A DNA stretch of 64,000 bases. Origin: Sandaracinaceae bacterium (lineage in GTDB: Bacteria > Myxococcota_A > Polyangia > Polyangiales > Sandaracinaceae). Numbering within the stretch: the stretch's first letter is position 1; every line of letters begins with the position of its first letter. Below, piece after piece: positions 37,226 through 46,108 of the stretch. The notes beneath the pieces are model-generated. The model was not told the origin of the DNA. It made no database searches and saw only the letters and a list, made by a program, of their open reading frames with translations. Location: positions 1 to 64,000 of the forward strand of contig JAHBWG010000054.1 of assembly GCA_019637095.1 (NCBI GenBank), in the 5' to 3' direction. A program made the position numbers and the translations under genes.

Positions 37226-37993
37226 TCAGCCCCCGCGACTCGCGGCGATCGCGCGCAGCGCCGGGACGGCCAAGCCCGCCGTGTCCGCGCGTGCGAGCGC
37301 GCGCGCGAGCCGCGCCGGCGCCGAGCGGCCCGTCGCCTGGTGGGTCGGGTCCGCCTCGAACGCCTCGACCATCGCGGCGACGAGCTCCGCCTCCGGGAGC
37401 GGCGCGCCGAGCCGCCACGCCTCGATCGCGAGGACGTCGCGCGCCACGTCGTGGGCGAGCGCGCGGTGCGCGCGCCACAGCTCGCTCACCGTCCCTCCCG
37501 TCACCAGCCCGGCGACGTTCGCGGTGAGGATGTAGAGGTTCTTCTTCACGAGCTCGTACGCGAGCCGCTCGCGCCCGACGACCTCGGCGGGCAGCGCGAG
37601 CGCCGTGACCGCGTCCGCCAAGAGCTGCGCCCGCGGTCCCGCGACCACCGTCGGCAGCACCACGTTGAGCGGCTTGCTTCGCTTCTTCTCGAACCACACG
37701 ATCGCCACCGTCGGATCGACGATCCCGTGCGTCTCCCAGTCGGCCGGTGACAGCTCGTTTTGCAATAGTCCGACGTGGCCTCGCCACGCGGCGGGGAGCC
37801 CCTCGAGCGCACCGGCGAGGTCGTCCTCGCCCACCGCGACGAGCACGAGCTCCGGGTCGACGTCGATCGCGCGCGGATCGTCCCCGCGGTTGACCGGGAC
37901 GATCTTGCGCCCGAGGCGCAAGAGCCCGTGGGCGAACGCGGCGCCCATCTCACCGAGCCCGACGATCACGATCGGTGCGTCCGCGCGCGACAT
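37226..37993 (-). CDS. ketopantoate reductase-like NAD(P)-binding protein
   Basis: A 255-residue protein with an N-terminal Rossmann motif (IVIVGLGEMGAAF) and the overall layout of ketopantoate reductase-like dehydrogenases: a nucleotide-binding half (~1-140) and a helical C-terminal half with KKNLYILTANVAGL and ELVAAMVEAFEADP. The usual catalytic Lys region could be the KKN at ~165. The substrate is unknown; pantothenate synthesis is possible but not shown. It is 70 bp downstream of the NadR-like gene on the same strand and may be the last gene of that operon. The ATG at 37993 starts directly at the Rossmann strand. Confidence 0.62.
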   Translation of the reverse strand: MSRADAPIVIVGLGEMGAAFAHGLLRLGRKIVPVNRGDDPRAIDVDPELVLVAVGEDDLAGALEGLPAAWRGHVGLLQNELSPADWETHGIVDPTVAIVWFEKKRSKPLNVVLPTVVAGPRAQLLADAVTALALPAEVVGRERLAYELVKKNLYILTANVAGLVTGGTVSELWRAHRALAHDVARDVLAIEAWRLGAPLPEAELVAAMVEAFEADPTHQATGRSAPARLARALARADTAGLAVPALRAIAASRGG

Positions 37994-38064
37994 GCTCGCG
38001 ATGCTACCACCGCGTGCCGCCTCGGAGCCGCGGTCGCCGGCGGCCGCGCACCCCGCGGCGGGCG

Positions 38065-39087
38065 TCAGTCGACCTCGCCCAGCGCGCGGATCTCCGCGAG
38101 CGCGCGCGCCTGCCGCTCCGCCCAGCCCCCGTCGACGACGACGTAGCGACGACCGAGCCGCTCGAGCTTCGCGCGGGCTCGCTCGAAGAACGCTGCGCGC
38201 CCGTCGCGGTCGACGCGGTGGACGTCGCTCGTCCAGGGGACGTCGGGCGCGCTGAGCAGGGTCAGCGGATAGCGGCGCGCGCCGGCCTCGGCGGTGATCC
38301 ACGCGGGGCAATCACCGAGCAGGCGCTCGGCGTAGAGCTGGGTCGTGAGCGCGTCGGAGTCGCAGAGGAGCCACGCGCCGCCGAAGCTCGCGAGCGTGTC
38401 CTCGCTCGCGCGCTGACCGCGCGCGAAGTCCTCGAAGTCACGCGCCGTGAGCGCGCTCGGGTCGCACACACCCGCCGCGATCATCGTCTCTGCGTGCTCG
38501 GGCACGAAGCGCGCGTCGAGACACTTCGCGAGCGCGCGCGCGAGCGTCGACTTCCCGGTGGACTCCGGCCCGACGAGGGCCACGCGCCGCGGCGGACCGG
38601 CGGGCAGCGACGCCGGCAGGCCGTAGTGCGCGCGCACGGGCGCCGGGAGGAAGCGCGCGTTCGCCTCGGGATCGTCGCGCACCGCCGTCCCGCTGACCGG
38701 CACCACCTGGCGCCCGGGATCGACGGGCAGGAAGCGCGCGCCGAGCTCTCGCGCGAGCCGGTGGCCGTAGGTCTCGGACGCGAAGACCACCTCGGGCGGC
38801 GCCGGCGCGAGCCCGAGCAGCGCCTCGCGCCACAGCGCCCAGAAGCGCGGGTGCGCGGCCGGCTCCTGCGGCATCGCGCGCTCGAGGTGCAGGACCTCCG
38901 CCTCGGGCACGAGCGCGCGCACCCACGCCGCACGCAGCGCGCTGGGGATCGGCTCGCCCTCGACGTGCTCGACCACGACGAAGAGGCGCTCGACCTGCCG
39001 GAGCGCGCAGCCGATCAGGTAGAGATGACCCAAGTGCGGCGGCATCATCTTGCCGAGCACGAGCCCGCTCGCGAGCTTGGGGATCAC
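38065..39087 (-). CDS. NadR-like NMN adenylyltransferase / ribosylnicotinamide kinase
   Basis: A 340-residue bifunctional protein. Residues ~5-165 are a nucleotidyltransferase with the HxGH motif PPHLGH (18-21) and a late VSGTAVRDDP in the place of the ISxTxxR signature: the NMN adenylyltransferase that makes NAD from NMN and ATP. Residues ~175-340 are a P-loop kinase with GPESTGKST, matching the ribosylnicotinamide kinase half of NadR. The DNA-binding repressor domain of enterobacterial NadR is absent. The GTG start overlaps the NRPS stop by 4 nt, placing NAD salvage chemistry inside a biosynthetic operon. Confidence 0.85.
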   Translation of the reverse strand: MIPKLASGLVLGKMMPPHLGHLYLIGCALRQVERLFVVVEHVEGEPIPSALRAAWVRALVPEAEVLHLERAMPQEPAAHPRFWALWREALLGLAPAPPEVVFASETYGHRLARELGARFLPVDPGRQVVPVSGTAVRDDPEANARFLPAPVRAHYGLPASLPAGPPRRVALVGPESTGKSTLARALAKCLDARFVPEHAETMIAAGVCDPSALTARDFEDFARGQRASEDTLASFGGAWLLCDSDALTTQLYAERLLGDCPAWITAEAGARRYPLTLLSAPDVPWTSDVHRVDRDGRAAFFERARAKLERLGRRYVVVDGGWAERQARALAEIRALGEVD

Positions 39088-41819
39088 GACGCCTCGAGCA
39101 TCGCCCGCACGCACGCGTGGAGGTAGTCGTCGTCGACCGCCGGCGCGATGACGCCCTCGGCGCGGGCGCGAGCGTCGTCGAAGCGCACGCCGCTCGCGGC
39201 GAACAGGTCGAGCGCGCGGTGTCGGCCGTGGCGCGCGCCGTCGTACGCGCGCGCCGCACCGAGCCCGAGCGCGGCGCCGGCGCCGCCGCCTGACGCCTCG
39301 GGCGCGAGCCGCGCGCCAGCGCGGCGCAGCGCGGCGAGCAGCCGGGGCGCCGCCACCGCGCGCGCCCCCGCGACGTGGAAGGTCCCCCGCGTCTGCCGCT
39401 CGATCAGCCGCGCGGTCGCGTCCACCGCGTGATCGAGCGGGGTCGCGTCGAAGGCGAGCGCGTCGTCGTCGAGGCCGCGCGGGTAGGCGCCGCGCGCCGC
39501 GAGCTCGCGTACGAAGCGGGCGAGCCAGTCGCCGGGCGCCGCGCGGTGACGCTCGCGGTCTGGCGTGAGCAACCCGTACCGCACGATGGTGGCCGGGACC
39601 TCGGCGCGGCGCACCAGCTGCTCGGCGACCCACTTGGTCTGCGCGTAGCCGCCCGCGATCGTGCATGGCACCGCGGCGTCGTCGTCCTCGAAGTAGGTCG
39701 CGTCCGCGCGATCGCTGGCGACGAACACCGAGAGCGTCGAGGCGTACACGATGGGCGCGCCCGCGCGCGCGGCGAAGGCGAGCGCATGCGCGGTGCCCTC
39801 GACGTTGACGGGCGCGAGCGCCTCGTAGCTCGCGGCGAGGCACACGCGCGCCGCGAGGTGGACGATGCACGCCGCGCGCGCGGCGAGCGCGTCGAACGCG
39901 GGCTGCGAGAGGCCGAGCTGCGGGCGGGAGACGTCCGCGGCGAGCGCGTCGCCGCCCACACGCGCGCGCGCGGCCTCGTCCGAAGGAGCGCGCACGAGGC
40001 ACAGCACGCGATGGCCGCGATCCGAGAGCGCGCGGCGCAACCGCACGCCGAGCGATCCGGTCGCGCCCGTGAGCACGAGCGTGTCATGCGCGCCGCCCTC
40101 CACGCGCGCCGCCGCGACGCGCCAGACGTGCCGCCCGAGCTCCGCGATCGATCGGCGCTCGGGGTCGCCGCCGCGCGCGAGCGACTGCGCGAGCGCGCGC
40201 ACGCCCGGCGTCGCGTGGACCTGCGACGCGCTGAGCGCGAGGCCCTCCCGCTCCGCGTGCGCGAGCAGCGTGAGGAGCGCGAGCGAGTCGCCGCCGAGCG
40301 CGAAGAAGTCGTCGTCCGGGCCCGCCGAGGCGAGCCCGAGCGTCGCCGCGTAGAGCCTCGCGATTCGGCGCTCCTCGGGATCGCGCGGCCACGGCTGCGC
40401 CGCGGGCGCGGGCAACCGCGCGGCGAGCGCGGCGAGGTCGATTTTGCCGTGCGCGGTGCGCGGCAGCGCGTCGACCTCGACCCAACGCGAAGGGACGAGC
40501 CACGCAGGCAGAAGCGCCTCGAGCCCGCGCCGCAGCTCGCTCGTGCGTTCTGCCGCGGCGTCGTGCGCGCTCGCGACGAACGCGACCAGCTCGGTGTGGC
40601 CGCGTGTCGCGTCGGGGATCACCGCCGCCTCGACGCCGAGCGCGCGCAGCGCCGCCTCCACCTCCTCGGGCTCCGCGCGCCGGCCCGCGAGCTGCACCTG
40701 GCGATCGAGGCGACCCTCGAACACCCACGCCTCGCCGTCGCGCCGCACGCGATCGCCGGTCCGATACCACCGCGTGCCGTCGCGCCAGACGAAGCGCTCG
40801 GCGCCGAGATCGCCCGCGTAGTCGCGCGCGAGGCAGCGCCCGCCGATCCAGAGCTCGCCCTGCTCGAGGCGGTAGCGGACGTGCGGGAGCGGCGCGCCGA
40901 TCGTGCCGCCCCGCCAGTCTTCGAGGCAGCGCTCGAGGCTCGTGCAGACGGTCGCTTCCGTCGGCCCGTAGACGTTGACCACGCGCACGCGCGCGGCGGC
41001 GCGTCGCACCGCGGCCGTGTCCGCGACCTCGCCTCCGATCACCACCGTGCGCAGGCACCCCGGGAGCGCGCCCGCGTCGAGGCGCGTCAGCACGCTCGGC
41101 GGTAGGTCGATCGTGCTCACCTCGCGCCGCGCGAGCGCGTCGCGCAGCCGCCGCGGATCGGCGAGCAGGTCGGGCGCGTCGATCAGCAGCGTGGCGCCGG
41201 CGAGCAGCGCCGTACCGACGTCCGACACGCTCGCGTCGAAGCTCGGTGAGAGCACCCAGAGCGCGCGACTCCACGCGTCGAGCGCGAACGCCTCGATCTG
41301 GGCGCGCAGCATCGGCAGCAGCCCGCCGTGCTCTACCCGCACGCCCTTGGGCTCGCCCGAGGAGCCCGAAGTGAAGGCGACGTACGCGAGCGCGTCGTCG
41401 GCGCTCCGCGCGGGCGGCGCCATGCCGCGTCTGCGCGACGCGAGCGGCCGCGCCACGAGCCGGTCGGTCTCGATCTCCACGGCGGCGCGCGCGCCCGCGA
41501 GGGCGACGAGCCGCGCGCGACGCGCTGCCGGCAAGCTCGGCTCGACGACCACCCACGCCGCGCCCGCGCGCCAGACCGCGAGCATCCCGACGACGAGCGC
41601 CGACGAGCGCGCGAGCGACAGCGCGACGACGTCCTCCGGGCCGATGCCGAGGGCGCCGAGGGCGCGCGCGAGCGCGTCTGCCTGTGACCAGAGCGCCGCG
41701 TGCGTGAGCGCGACCACGTCCCCCTCGCGCGCGTCTTCGATCGCGAGGTGCGCGCCGCGCGCCGCCACGACGTCGCGGTACGCCGCGATGAACGGCGCCT
41801 CGGCAGCGGCCACGCTCAC
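39084..41819 (-). CDS. NRPS-like adenylation-carrier-thioester reductase (A-T-R)
   Basis: A 911-residue single-module enzyme that activates an amino or carboxylic acid, loads it on its carrier and releases it reductively as an aldehyde or alcohol. Adenylation domain (~1-490): FTSGSSGEPKG, NVYGPTEAT, YRTGD, GRLDRQVQLAGRRAEPEE and PRTAHGKID. Carrier (~495-565): FFALGGDSL with Ser512. Reductase (~575-911): LTGATGSLGVRL NADPH loop, YASTLSVF and YAQTK. Reading specificity positions by eye against GrsA gives D-A-S-D-V-G-V-V-C-K, nearest to the glutamine code; this is tentative. There is no condensation domain. Both ends overlap neighbours by 4 nt (GTGA). Confidence 0.9.
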   Translation of the reverse strand: MSVAAAEAPFIAAYRDVVAARGAHLAIEDAREGDVVALTHAALWSQADALARALGALGIGPEDVVALSLARSSALVVGMLAVWRAGAAWVVVEPSLPAARRARLVALAGARAAVEIETDRLVARPLASRRRGMAPPARSADDALAYVAFTSGSSGEPKGVRVEHGGLLPMLRAQIEAFALDAWSRALWVLSPSFDASVSDVGTALLAGATLLIDAPDLLADPRRLRDALARREVSTIDLPPSVLTRLDAGALPGCLRTVVIGGEVADTAAVRRAAARVRVVNVYGPTEATVCTSLERCLEDWRGGTIGAPLPHVRYRLEQGELWIGGRCLARDYAGDLGAERFVWRDGTRWYRTGDRVRRDGEAWVFEGRLDRQVQLAGRRAEPEEVEAALRALGVEAAVIPDATRGHTELVAFVASAHDAAAERTSELRRGLEALLPAWLVPSRWVEVDALPRTAHGKIDLAALAARLPAPAAQPWPRDPEERRIARLYAATLGLASAGPDDDFFALGGDSLALLTLLAHAEREGLALSASQVHATPGVRALAQSLARGGDPERRSIAELGRHVWRVAAARVEGGAHDTLVLTGATGSLGVRLRRALSDRGHRVLCLVRAPSDEAARARVGGDALAADVSRPQLGLSQPAFDALAARAACIVHLAARVCLAASYEALAPVNVEGTAHALAFAARAGAPIVYASTLSVFVASDRADATYFEDDDAAVPCTIAGGYAQTKWVAEQLVRRAEVPATIVRYGLLTPDRERHRAAPGDWLARFVRELAARGAYPRGLDDDALAFDATPLDHAVDATARLIERQTRGTFHVAGARAVAAPRLLAALRRAGARLAPEASGGGAGAALGLGAARAYDGARHGRHRALDLFAASGVRFDDARARAEGVIAPAVDDDYLHACVRAMLEAS

Positions 41820-42670
41820 GGCGTCCTCACGTAGTCCCGGAGCGCGCTCCCGCGCGAGCGCCCGTCGACGTTCGGCGCGCCCTCGCCCGCGGCCTCGTCG
41901 CCGAGGTGCACGAGCCGGAAGTCGAGACTGAAGCGCGTCCGCCCCGTCGCCTGCGGGAGCGTGGCGTGGAAGTGCGCCCCCGAGAACGCGAGGTGCTGCC
42001 CGCGCTGGCAGCTGAACCCGACCGCGCGGCCCGCCGCGATCTCGCCGAGCACGCCCGGGTATCGTGCGGTCAGCCCTGCGTCGCGGCGTTGCCAGCCGAT
42101 CTTCAGCTCCCAGCCGTCGCGGACCCACTCGTCGTAGTCGAACGCCTCGGAGTCGTTCGGGACCTCGCGCTCGAACCGCTCGGGGAAGAACGCGAACGTC
42201 TCGTCCTCGCCGAGATCGTCGAGCGGGATCCACCACGCGACGAGGCTCTGCGGGTGCGCGTACCACGTGTCGCGGTGCGGGTAGTAGACGGCCCGCGCGG
42301 CCGGCACCTCGACGTCCCCGCGGCTCCGCACGACCCGCAGGCGCAGCGGGTCGAACGCGAGCGCGGCCGGATCGCCGCCCTGCTCGCGCAGCAACGCGCG
42401 GAGCGCATCGTGGTAGGTCGCGTCGCAGTAGAGCTCGCGCCGCAGCGGCGAGAGGCGCGCGAAGAGCTCGTCGTTGCTCATGCGGTGCTGCGCGCGGCGC
42501 GGGTCGTCCCCGAGCACGTCCGCGAGCCGCGCGCGCACCCGCTCGACGAGCGCGAGCGAGCCGGGCGTCGGCTCGAGCAGGTACACCTCGCCCGCGTACA
42601 CGCCGCGGCGCAGCGCCGCGAAGCTCGGCGGCGCCTCGCGCGTGATCGCGAACGACGCAGGCTCGATCAT
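41816..42670 (-). CDS. putative Fe(II)/2-oxoglutarate-type oxygenase
   Basis: A 284-residue protein with the spacing of a phytanoyl-CoA dioxygenase-like jelly roll: PHRDTW gives the HxD pair (~132-134), a distal His in SGAHFHAT (~240) and an Arg in GRTRFSLDFR for 2-oxoglutarate. Conserved AWWIPLDDLGEDETFAFFP between them fits the family. It would hydroxylate or desaturate the amino-acid substrate or the released product of the operon. The assignment is moderate because no close relative is recalled. The ATG overlaps the methyltransferase stop (ATGA). Confidence 0.6.
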   Translation of the reverse strand: MIEPASFAITREAPPSFAALRRGVYAGEVYLLEPTPGSLALVERVRARLADVLGDDPRRAQHRMSNDELFARLSPLRRELYCDATYHDALRALLREQGGDPAALAFDPLRLRVVRSRGDVEVPAARAVYYPHRDTWYAHPQSLVAWWIPLDDLGEDETFAFFPERFEREVPNDSEAFDYDEWVRDGWELKIGWQRRDAGLTARYPGVLGEIAAGRAVGFSCQRGQHLAFSGAHFHATLPQATGRTRFSLDFRLVHLGDEAAGEGAPNVDGRSRGSALRDYVRTP

Positions 42671-43431
42671 CGCGCGTCCTTCGCGGCGATCGCGATGCAG
42701 CGCGGGCTCTCGACGGTGAGCGGCGAGCCGTCGACGTCGCCGACGAGCGTCACCCCCGAGAAGCCCGCCGCCTCGAGCAGCGCGCGCAGCTCCCACGGGG
42801 TGTGTAGGCGGACCGTGCTGTGGCGCTCGAGCGGCTGCCCGTCCGGGAGCGTGTACGACCAGCGCTTGTGGAGCAGGCCCGCCTCGAGGTCGAGCGCGCT
42901 GCGGCGCACGAGGCGGATGCCTCGACGCTCGAGCGTCACCTCTGGACGGAACGCCCGGACGACGCCGGGCACGTTCATCGTGTCGAGCGCGAAGCGCCCG
43001 CCGGGCGCGAGCGATTCGTAGGCGCGCCGCAGCATCTCGAGGTTCTTCGCGTCGTCACGCGCGTAGCCGAAGCCGGTCCACCAGTTGAAGCCCGCGTCGC
43101 ACGGCGCGGACGGTACGAACGCGAACGCGTCGGCCGCGTGGAGCTCGAGCGCGAGCCCCGCTTGCGCCGCGTCCGCGCGCGCCCGCGCCACGTACGACGG
43201 AACGAGATCCCAGCCGACGAGCGCGTAGCCGCGCGCGGCGAGGGGCACCGCGAGGCTCCCGATCCCACAGCACTGATCGAACACGCGGGCACCCTGGCGC
43301 AGGCCGAGCGCGCGCTCGAGGAAGTCGAGCGTGGCGAGCGGCGCCTCGTCGCGCTCGAGCAGCACGTCCGCGAGGTGCTCGTCGTAGAGCTCCGCCCACC
43401 ACCCGTCCGCCGCGCCGATCGCATCCGTCAC
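42667..43431 (-). CDS. class I SAM-dependent methyltransferase
   Basis: A 254-residue methyltransferase: SAM-binding motif VFDQCCGIGSLAVPLA, acidic end of strand two (VGWDLVPSYV), NWWTGFGYARDD motif IV region and LAPGGRFALDT. The C-terminal third (WSYTLPDGQPLERHSTVRLHTPWEL) resembles small-molecule N/O-methyltransferases. It sits between AsnB and the oxygenase, with GTGA overlap upstream and ATGA overlap downstream, so it probably methylates the operon's product. Confidence 0.85.
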   Translation of the reverse strand: MTDAIGAADGWWAELYDEHLADVLLERDEAPLATLDFLERALGLRQGARVFDQCCGIGSLAVPLAARGYALVGWDLVPSYVARARADAAQAGLALELHAADAFAFVPSAPCDAGFNWWTGFGYARDDAKNLEMLRRAYESLAPGGRFALDTMNVPGVVRAFRPEVTLERRGIRLVRRSALDLEAGLLHKRWSYTLPDGQPLERHSTVRLHTPWELRALLEAAGFSGVTLVGDVDGSPLTVESPRCIAIAAKDAR

Positions 43432-45275
43432 GAGACCTCCGAGAGGCCGAGCGCGCGCCCGAGGAGTCCCGCGCTGGTCAACGTCGTCCACACCGGATCC
43501 GCGGCGGCGCGCGCGTCGTCCGCTTCGAGGCCGTCGATCCACGCGCGCGCGGCGCCGCGCGCCACGAACGGCGCGTGCTCGATCGCGTCGAGGAACAGCG
43601 CGCGCGCGTCGTCGTAGACGTCGACGAGCACCGGGGGCGCGAGGAACGGCTGCTTCGCGCGCACGCGGACCGCCTCGGGCACCACGCCGCGCAGCGCCTC
43701 GCGCAGGACCGCCTTCTCGGTCCCGCCCGCGTCGAGGCGCAGCGCGACCGGCAGCGACCACGCGTGCTCGAAGACGTGGTGATCGAGGAACGGCGGCCGC
43801 CCCTCGATCGACGCGGCCATCTCCGTTCCGTCGCCGAGCGTGCGGACGATGTAGCCGCCGAGCGCGAGCCGCGTCCAGAGCCACGCCGCGCGCTCCACCG
43901 GCGCGCCGGGCGGAGGCGTGAGCTCCGCGAAGAGGCGCTCGAACGGGTCCTCGCCCCGCGCGAGCTCCGGCGAAACGAGCGCGGTGAGGCGCGCCCCGAA
44001 CGCCGCCTTCGCGCGCACGAAGCTCGGCACGAAGCCCAGCGCGCGCTCCACCGCGTCGAGCGGCGGTGCGTCCCCGTCGCCCGGGATCATCACCCCGCGC
44101 GCGATCGCGTCGCCCGCGCGCGCCGCCGCGGCGCCGTAGTGATCGAGGCGCAGATGCGGGTAACCGAGGTACGCCTCGTCGGCGCCCTCTCCCGTGAGCA
44201 CCACGCGGACCCCCGCGGCGCGGGCGGCGCGGGCGAGGCGGTGCTTGGCGACGAGCTGGCCGTTGATCGCGAGCCCTTCCGCGAGGCGCACCGCCTCCGC
44301 GAGCCCGTCCACGAGGTCGCGCTGTCCGACGCACACCGGCTCGAACGGCACGCCGAGCGCCGCGGCGCTCGCGGCGGCGAGCGCGCCCTCGTCCCAGGGC
44401 GCGCGCTCGAACTCGACGCCGAACGCGACGAGGCCCGGGTGAGCTCGCGCCGCGAGCGCGACGACCGCCGCCGAGTCGAGCCCACCGCTGAGGTAGGCGC
44501 CCACCGGCGCGTCGCCGCGCACGCGCAGCCCGACCGCCTCCTCGAGCCGCGCGCGCACCTCCGCGGCCGCGCTCGCCATCGACGGCGCGTCGCGTGGGCT
44601 CGACGGCGCGAGCTCGTGGTAGCGCCGCAGCGCGGGCGGCCCCTCGAGCGAGGCGACGAGCACGTGGCCCGGCGGCACCGCGTGCGCGCCGGCGACGAGT
44701 GTGCGCGAGGGCGGCAGGTACTGGTGCGCGAGCGCGTGGCGCATGCTCGCGGCGTCCCAGCGCGGCGGCAGGCCCAGCGCGATCAGCGCCGCGAGCTCGG
44801 ACGCGAGGCAGAGCCGCCCGCGCACCATCGCCCAGTAGAGCGGCTTGATCCCGAAGCGGTCGCGGCCCGCGAGGACGCGGCCGCGCCGTGCGTCGAAGAG
44901 CACGAAGGCCAGCTCCCCGCGCACGTGCTCGACGCACGCGTCGCCGTGCTCCTCGTAGAGGTGCACCAGGAGCTCGCTGTCCGACCGGCTCGCGAAGCGG
45001 TGCCCCTTCGCCTCGAGCCGCGCGCGCAGCCGCGCGTCGTCGTAGATCTCGCCGTTGACCACCGCGAAGACGTGCTCGTCCTCGCTCGCGAGGGGCTGCG
45101 CGCCGCCCGCGGGATCGACGAGGGCGAGCCGCCGGTGGCCCAGCCACACCCGCCCGCCCGCGAGGCGCGCGAGGCCCTCCGCGTCCGGCCCGCGATGCGC
45201 GAGCGCCGCGAGCGCCGCGCGCATCACCGGCGCGAGCTCGGCCGGCGCGCCGGCGGACGCGACTACGCCGCACAC
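43428..45275 (-). CDS. asnB: asparagine synthase (glutamine-hydrolysing)-like amidotransferase
   Basis: A 615-residue AsnB-type enzyme. Cys2 (MCGVVASAG) is the glutaminase nucleophile; RGPDAEG, NGEIYD and SELLVHLYEEHGD complete the N-terminal Ntn domain. The synthetase half has the PPi loop SGGLDSA (~260), LTGEGADEAYLGY and MAASIEGRPPFLDH. In secondary-metabolite clusters such enzymes amidate a carboxylate or form a ring amide; general asparagine synthesis is the alternative. The GTG start overlaps the dehydrogenase gene by 13 nt and the stop overlaps the methyltransferase start by 4. Confidence 0.88.
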   Translation of the reverse strand: MCGVVASAGAPAELAPVMRAALAALAHRGPDAEGLARLAGGRVWLGHRRLALVDPAGGAQPLASEDEHVFAVVNGEIYDDARLRARLEAKGHRFASRSDSELLVHLYEEHGDACVEHVRGELAFVLFDARRGRVLAGRDRFGIKPLYWAMVRGRLCLASELAALIALGLPPRWDAASMRHALAHQYLPPSRTLVAGAHAVPPGHVLVASLEGPPALRRYHELAPSSPRDAPSMASAAAEVRARLEEAVGLRVRGDAPVGAYLSGGLDSAAVVALAARAHPGLVAFGVEFERAPWDEGALAAASAAALGVPFEPVCVGQRDLVDGLAEAVRLAEGLAINGQLVAKHRLARAARAAGVRVVLTGEGADEAYLGYPHLRLDHYGAAAARAGDAIARGVMIPGDGDAPPLDAVERALGFVPSFVRAKAAFGARLTALVSPELARGEDPFERLFAELTPPPGAPVERAAWLWTRLALGGYIVRTLGDGTEMAASIEGRPPFLDHHVFEHAWSLPVALRLDAGGTEKAVLREALRGVVPEAVRVRAKQPFLAPPVLVDVYDDARALFLDAIEHAPFVARGAARAWIDGLEADDARAAADPVWTTLTSAGLLGRALGLSEVS

Positions 45276-46108
45276 GCGTCCGGCTCCGGCGCGAGGAAGA
45301 GCTTCTTGTCGTCGGGCGCGGCGAGGAGGTCACCGAGCGCGTCGAGCGGGAACACCGGACCGAGCAGATCGTCGACGCGCAGCGAGGGCAGGAGCGCGAA
45401 CGCGTCCTCGAAGCTCGCCCAGCCCACGGCGAACAAGCGCAGCTCGCGCGTCACCGCCTGCGCGACGTCGAAGGCGATCGGCGCGGGCGGCCGGCTCTTG
45501 AGGACGACGAGCCCACGCTCCGGCGCGGTGGCCATCGCCTCGGCGAGCGACGCGGCCGTTCCCTCGGTCTCGATCACCACGTCCGCGTCGCGCTCGACGC
45601 ACGCGTGCCCGAGCGCGACCACCACCCGGCGGGTCAGCGCCGCGATGCGGCCGCGGCCCAGGACGCGCACGCGACCCGCGAGGGGCGCGCGCTTCACCGC
45701 GAGGCATGCCGCGACCGGCTCGACCAGCGCCGCGCGCCGCCAGTCGAGCCCGCTCGGGATCCGCGCGAGCGCCCGCTCCGGGAGCACGAGGCGCTCGGCG
45801 AAGCCGCCGTCGCGATCGACCCCTACGCGCGCCGCGTCCACGCGCGGAAGGCAGGCGACGCGATCGCCGGGCGCGAGCCCGCGCACCGCGGGTCCGACCT
45901 CCTCGACCACGCCGGCGACCTCGTGGCCGAGCACGCACGGCTCCGCGCAGGCGAGCTGCCCGCGCGCGACCGCGACATCGGTCCGGCAGAGCCCCGCGAT
46001 CACCACCCGCACGCTCACGTCGTCCGACGCGGCGAGGCGGGGAACCGCGCGAACGCCGAAGCGCAGCGCCCCCTCGCGCCACCACGCGCGCATCCCCTCC
46101 CGTTGCAT
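45263..46108 (-). CDS. short zinc-type alcohol dehydrogenase (MDR family)
   Basis: A 281-residue medium-chain dehydrogenase, shorter than the usual ~345. Catalytic zinc ligands are visible: Cys in GLCRTD, His-Glu in LGHEVAG and Glu in LVEPVAACLA. The four-Cys structural zinc lobe is missing, and the Rossmann half (RVLGRGRIAALTRRV onward) is compact. DRDGGFAE matches the family motif before the cofactor fold. It may oxidise or reduce the product of the A-T-R enzyme. ATG 46108 would be almost leaderless given the promoter at 46116-46143; ATG 46093, preceded by GGGAGG, is a shorter choice. Confidence 0.75.
   Translation of the reverse strand: MQREGMRAWWREGALRFGVRAVPRLAASDDVSVRVVIAGLCRTDVAVARGQLACAEPCVLGHEVAGVVEEVGPAVRGLAPGDRVACLPRVDAARVGVDRDGGFAERLVLPERALARIPSGLDWRRAALVEPVAACLAVKRAPLAGRVRVLGRGRIAALTRRVVVALGHACVERDADVVIETEGTAASLAEAMATAPERGLVVLKSRPPAPIAFDVAQAVTRELRLFAVGWASFEDAFALLPSLRVDDLLGPVFPLDALGDLLAAPDDKKLFLAPEPDACAA

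Noticed and set aside
37226-37993. Confident panE assignment
   Set aside because: The Rossmann motif fits, but catalytic residues of ketopantoate reductase cannot be placed with confidence and no pantothenate gene is nearby.
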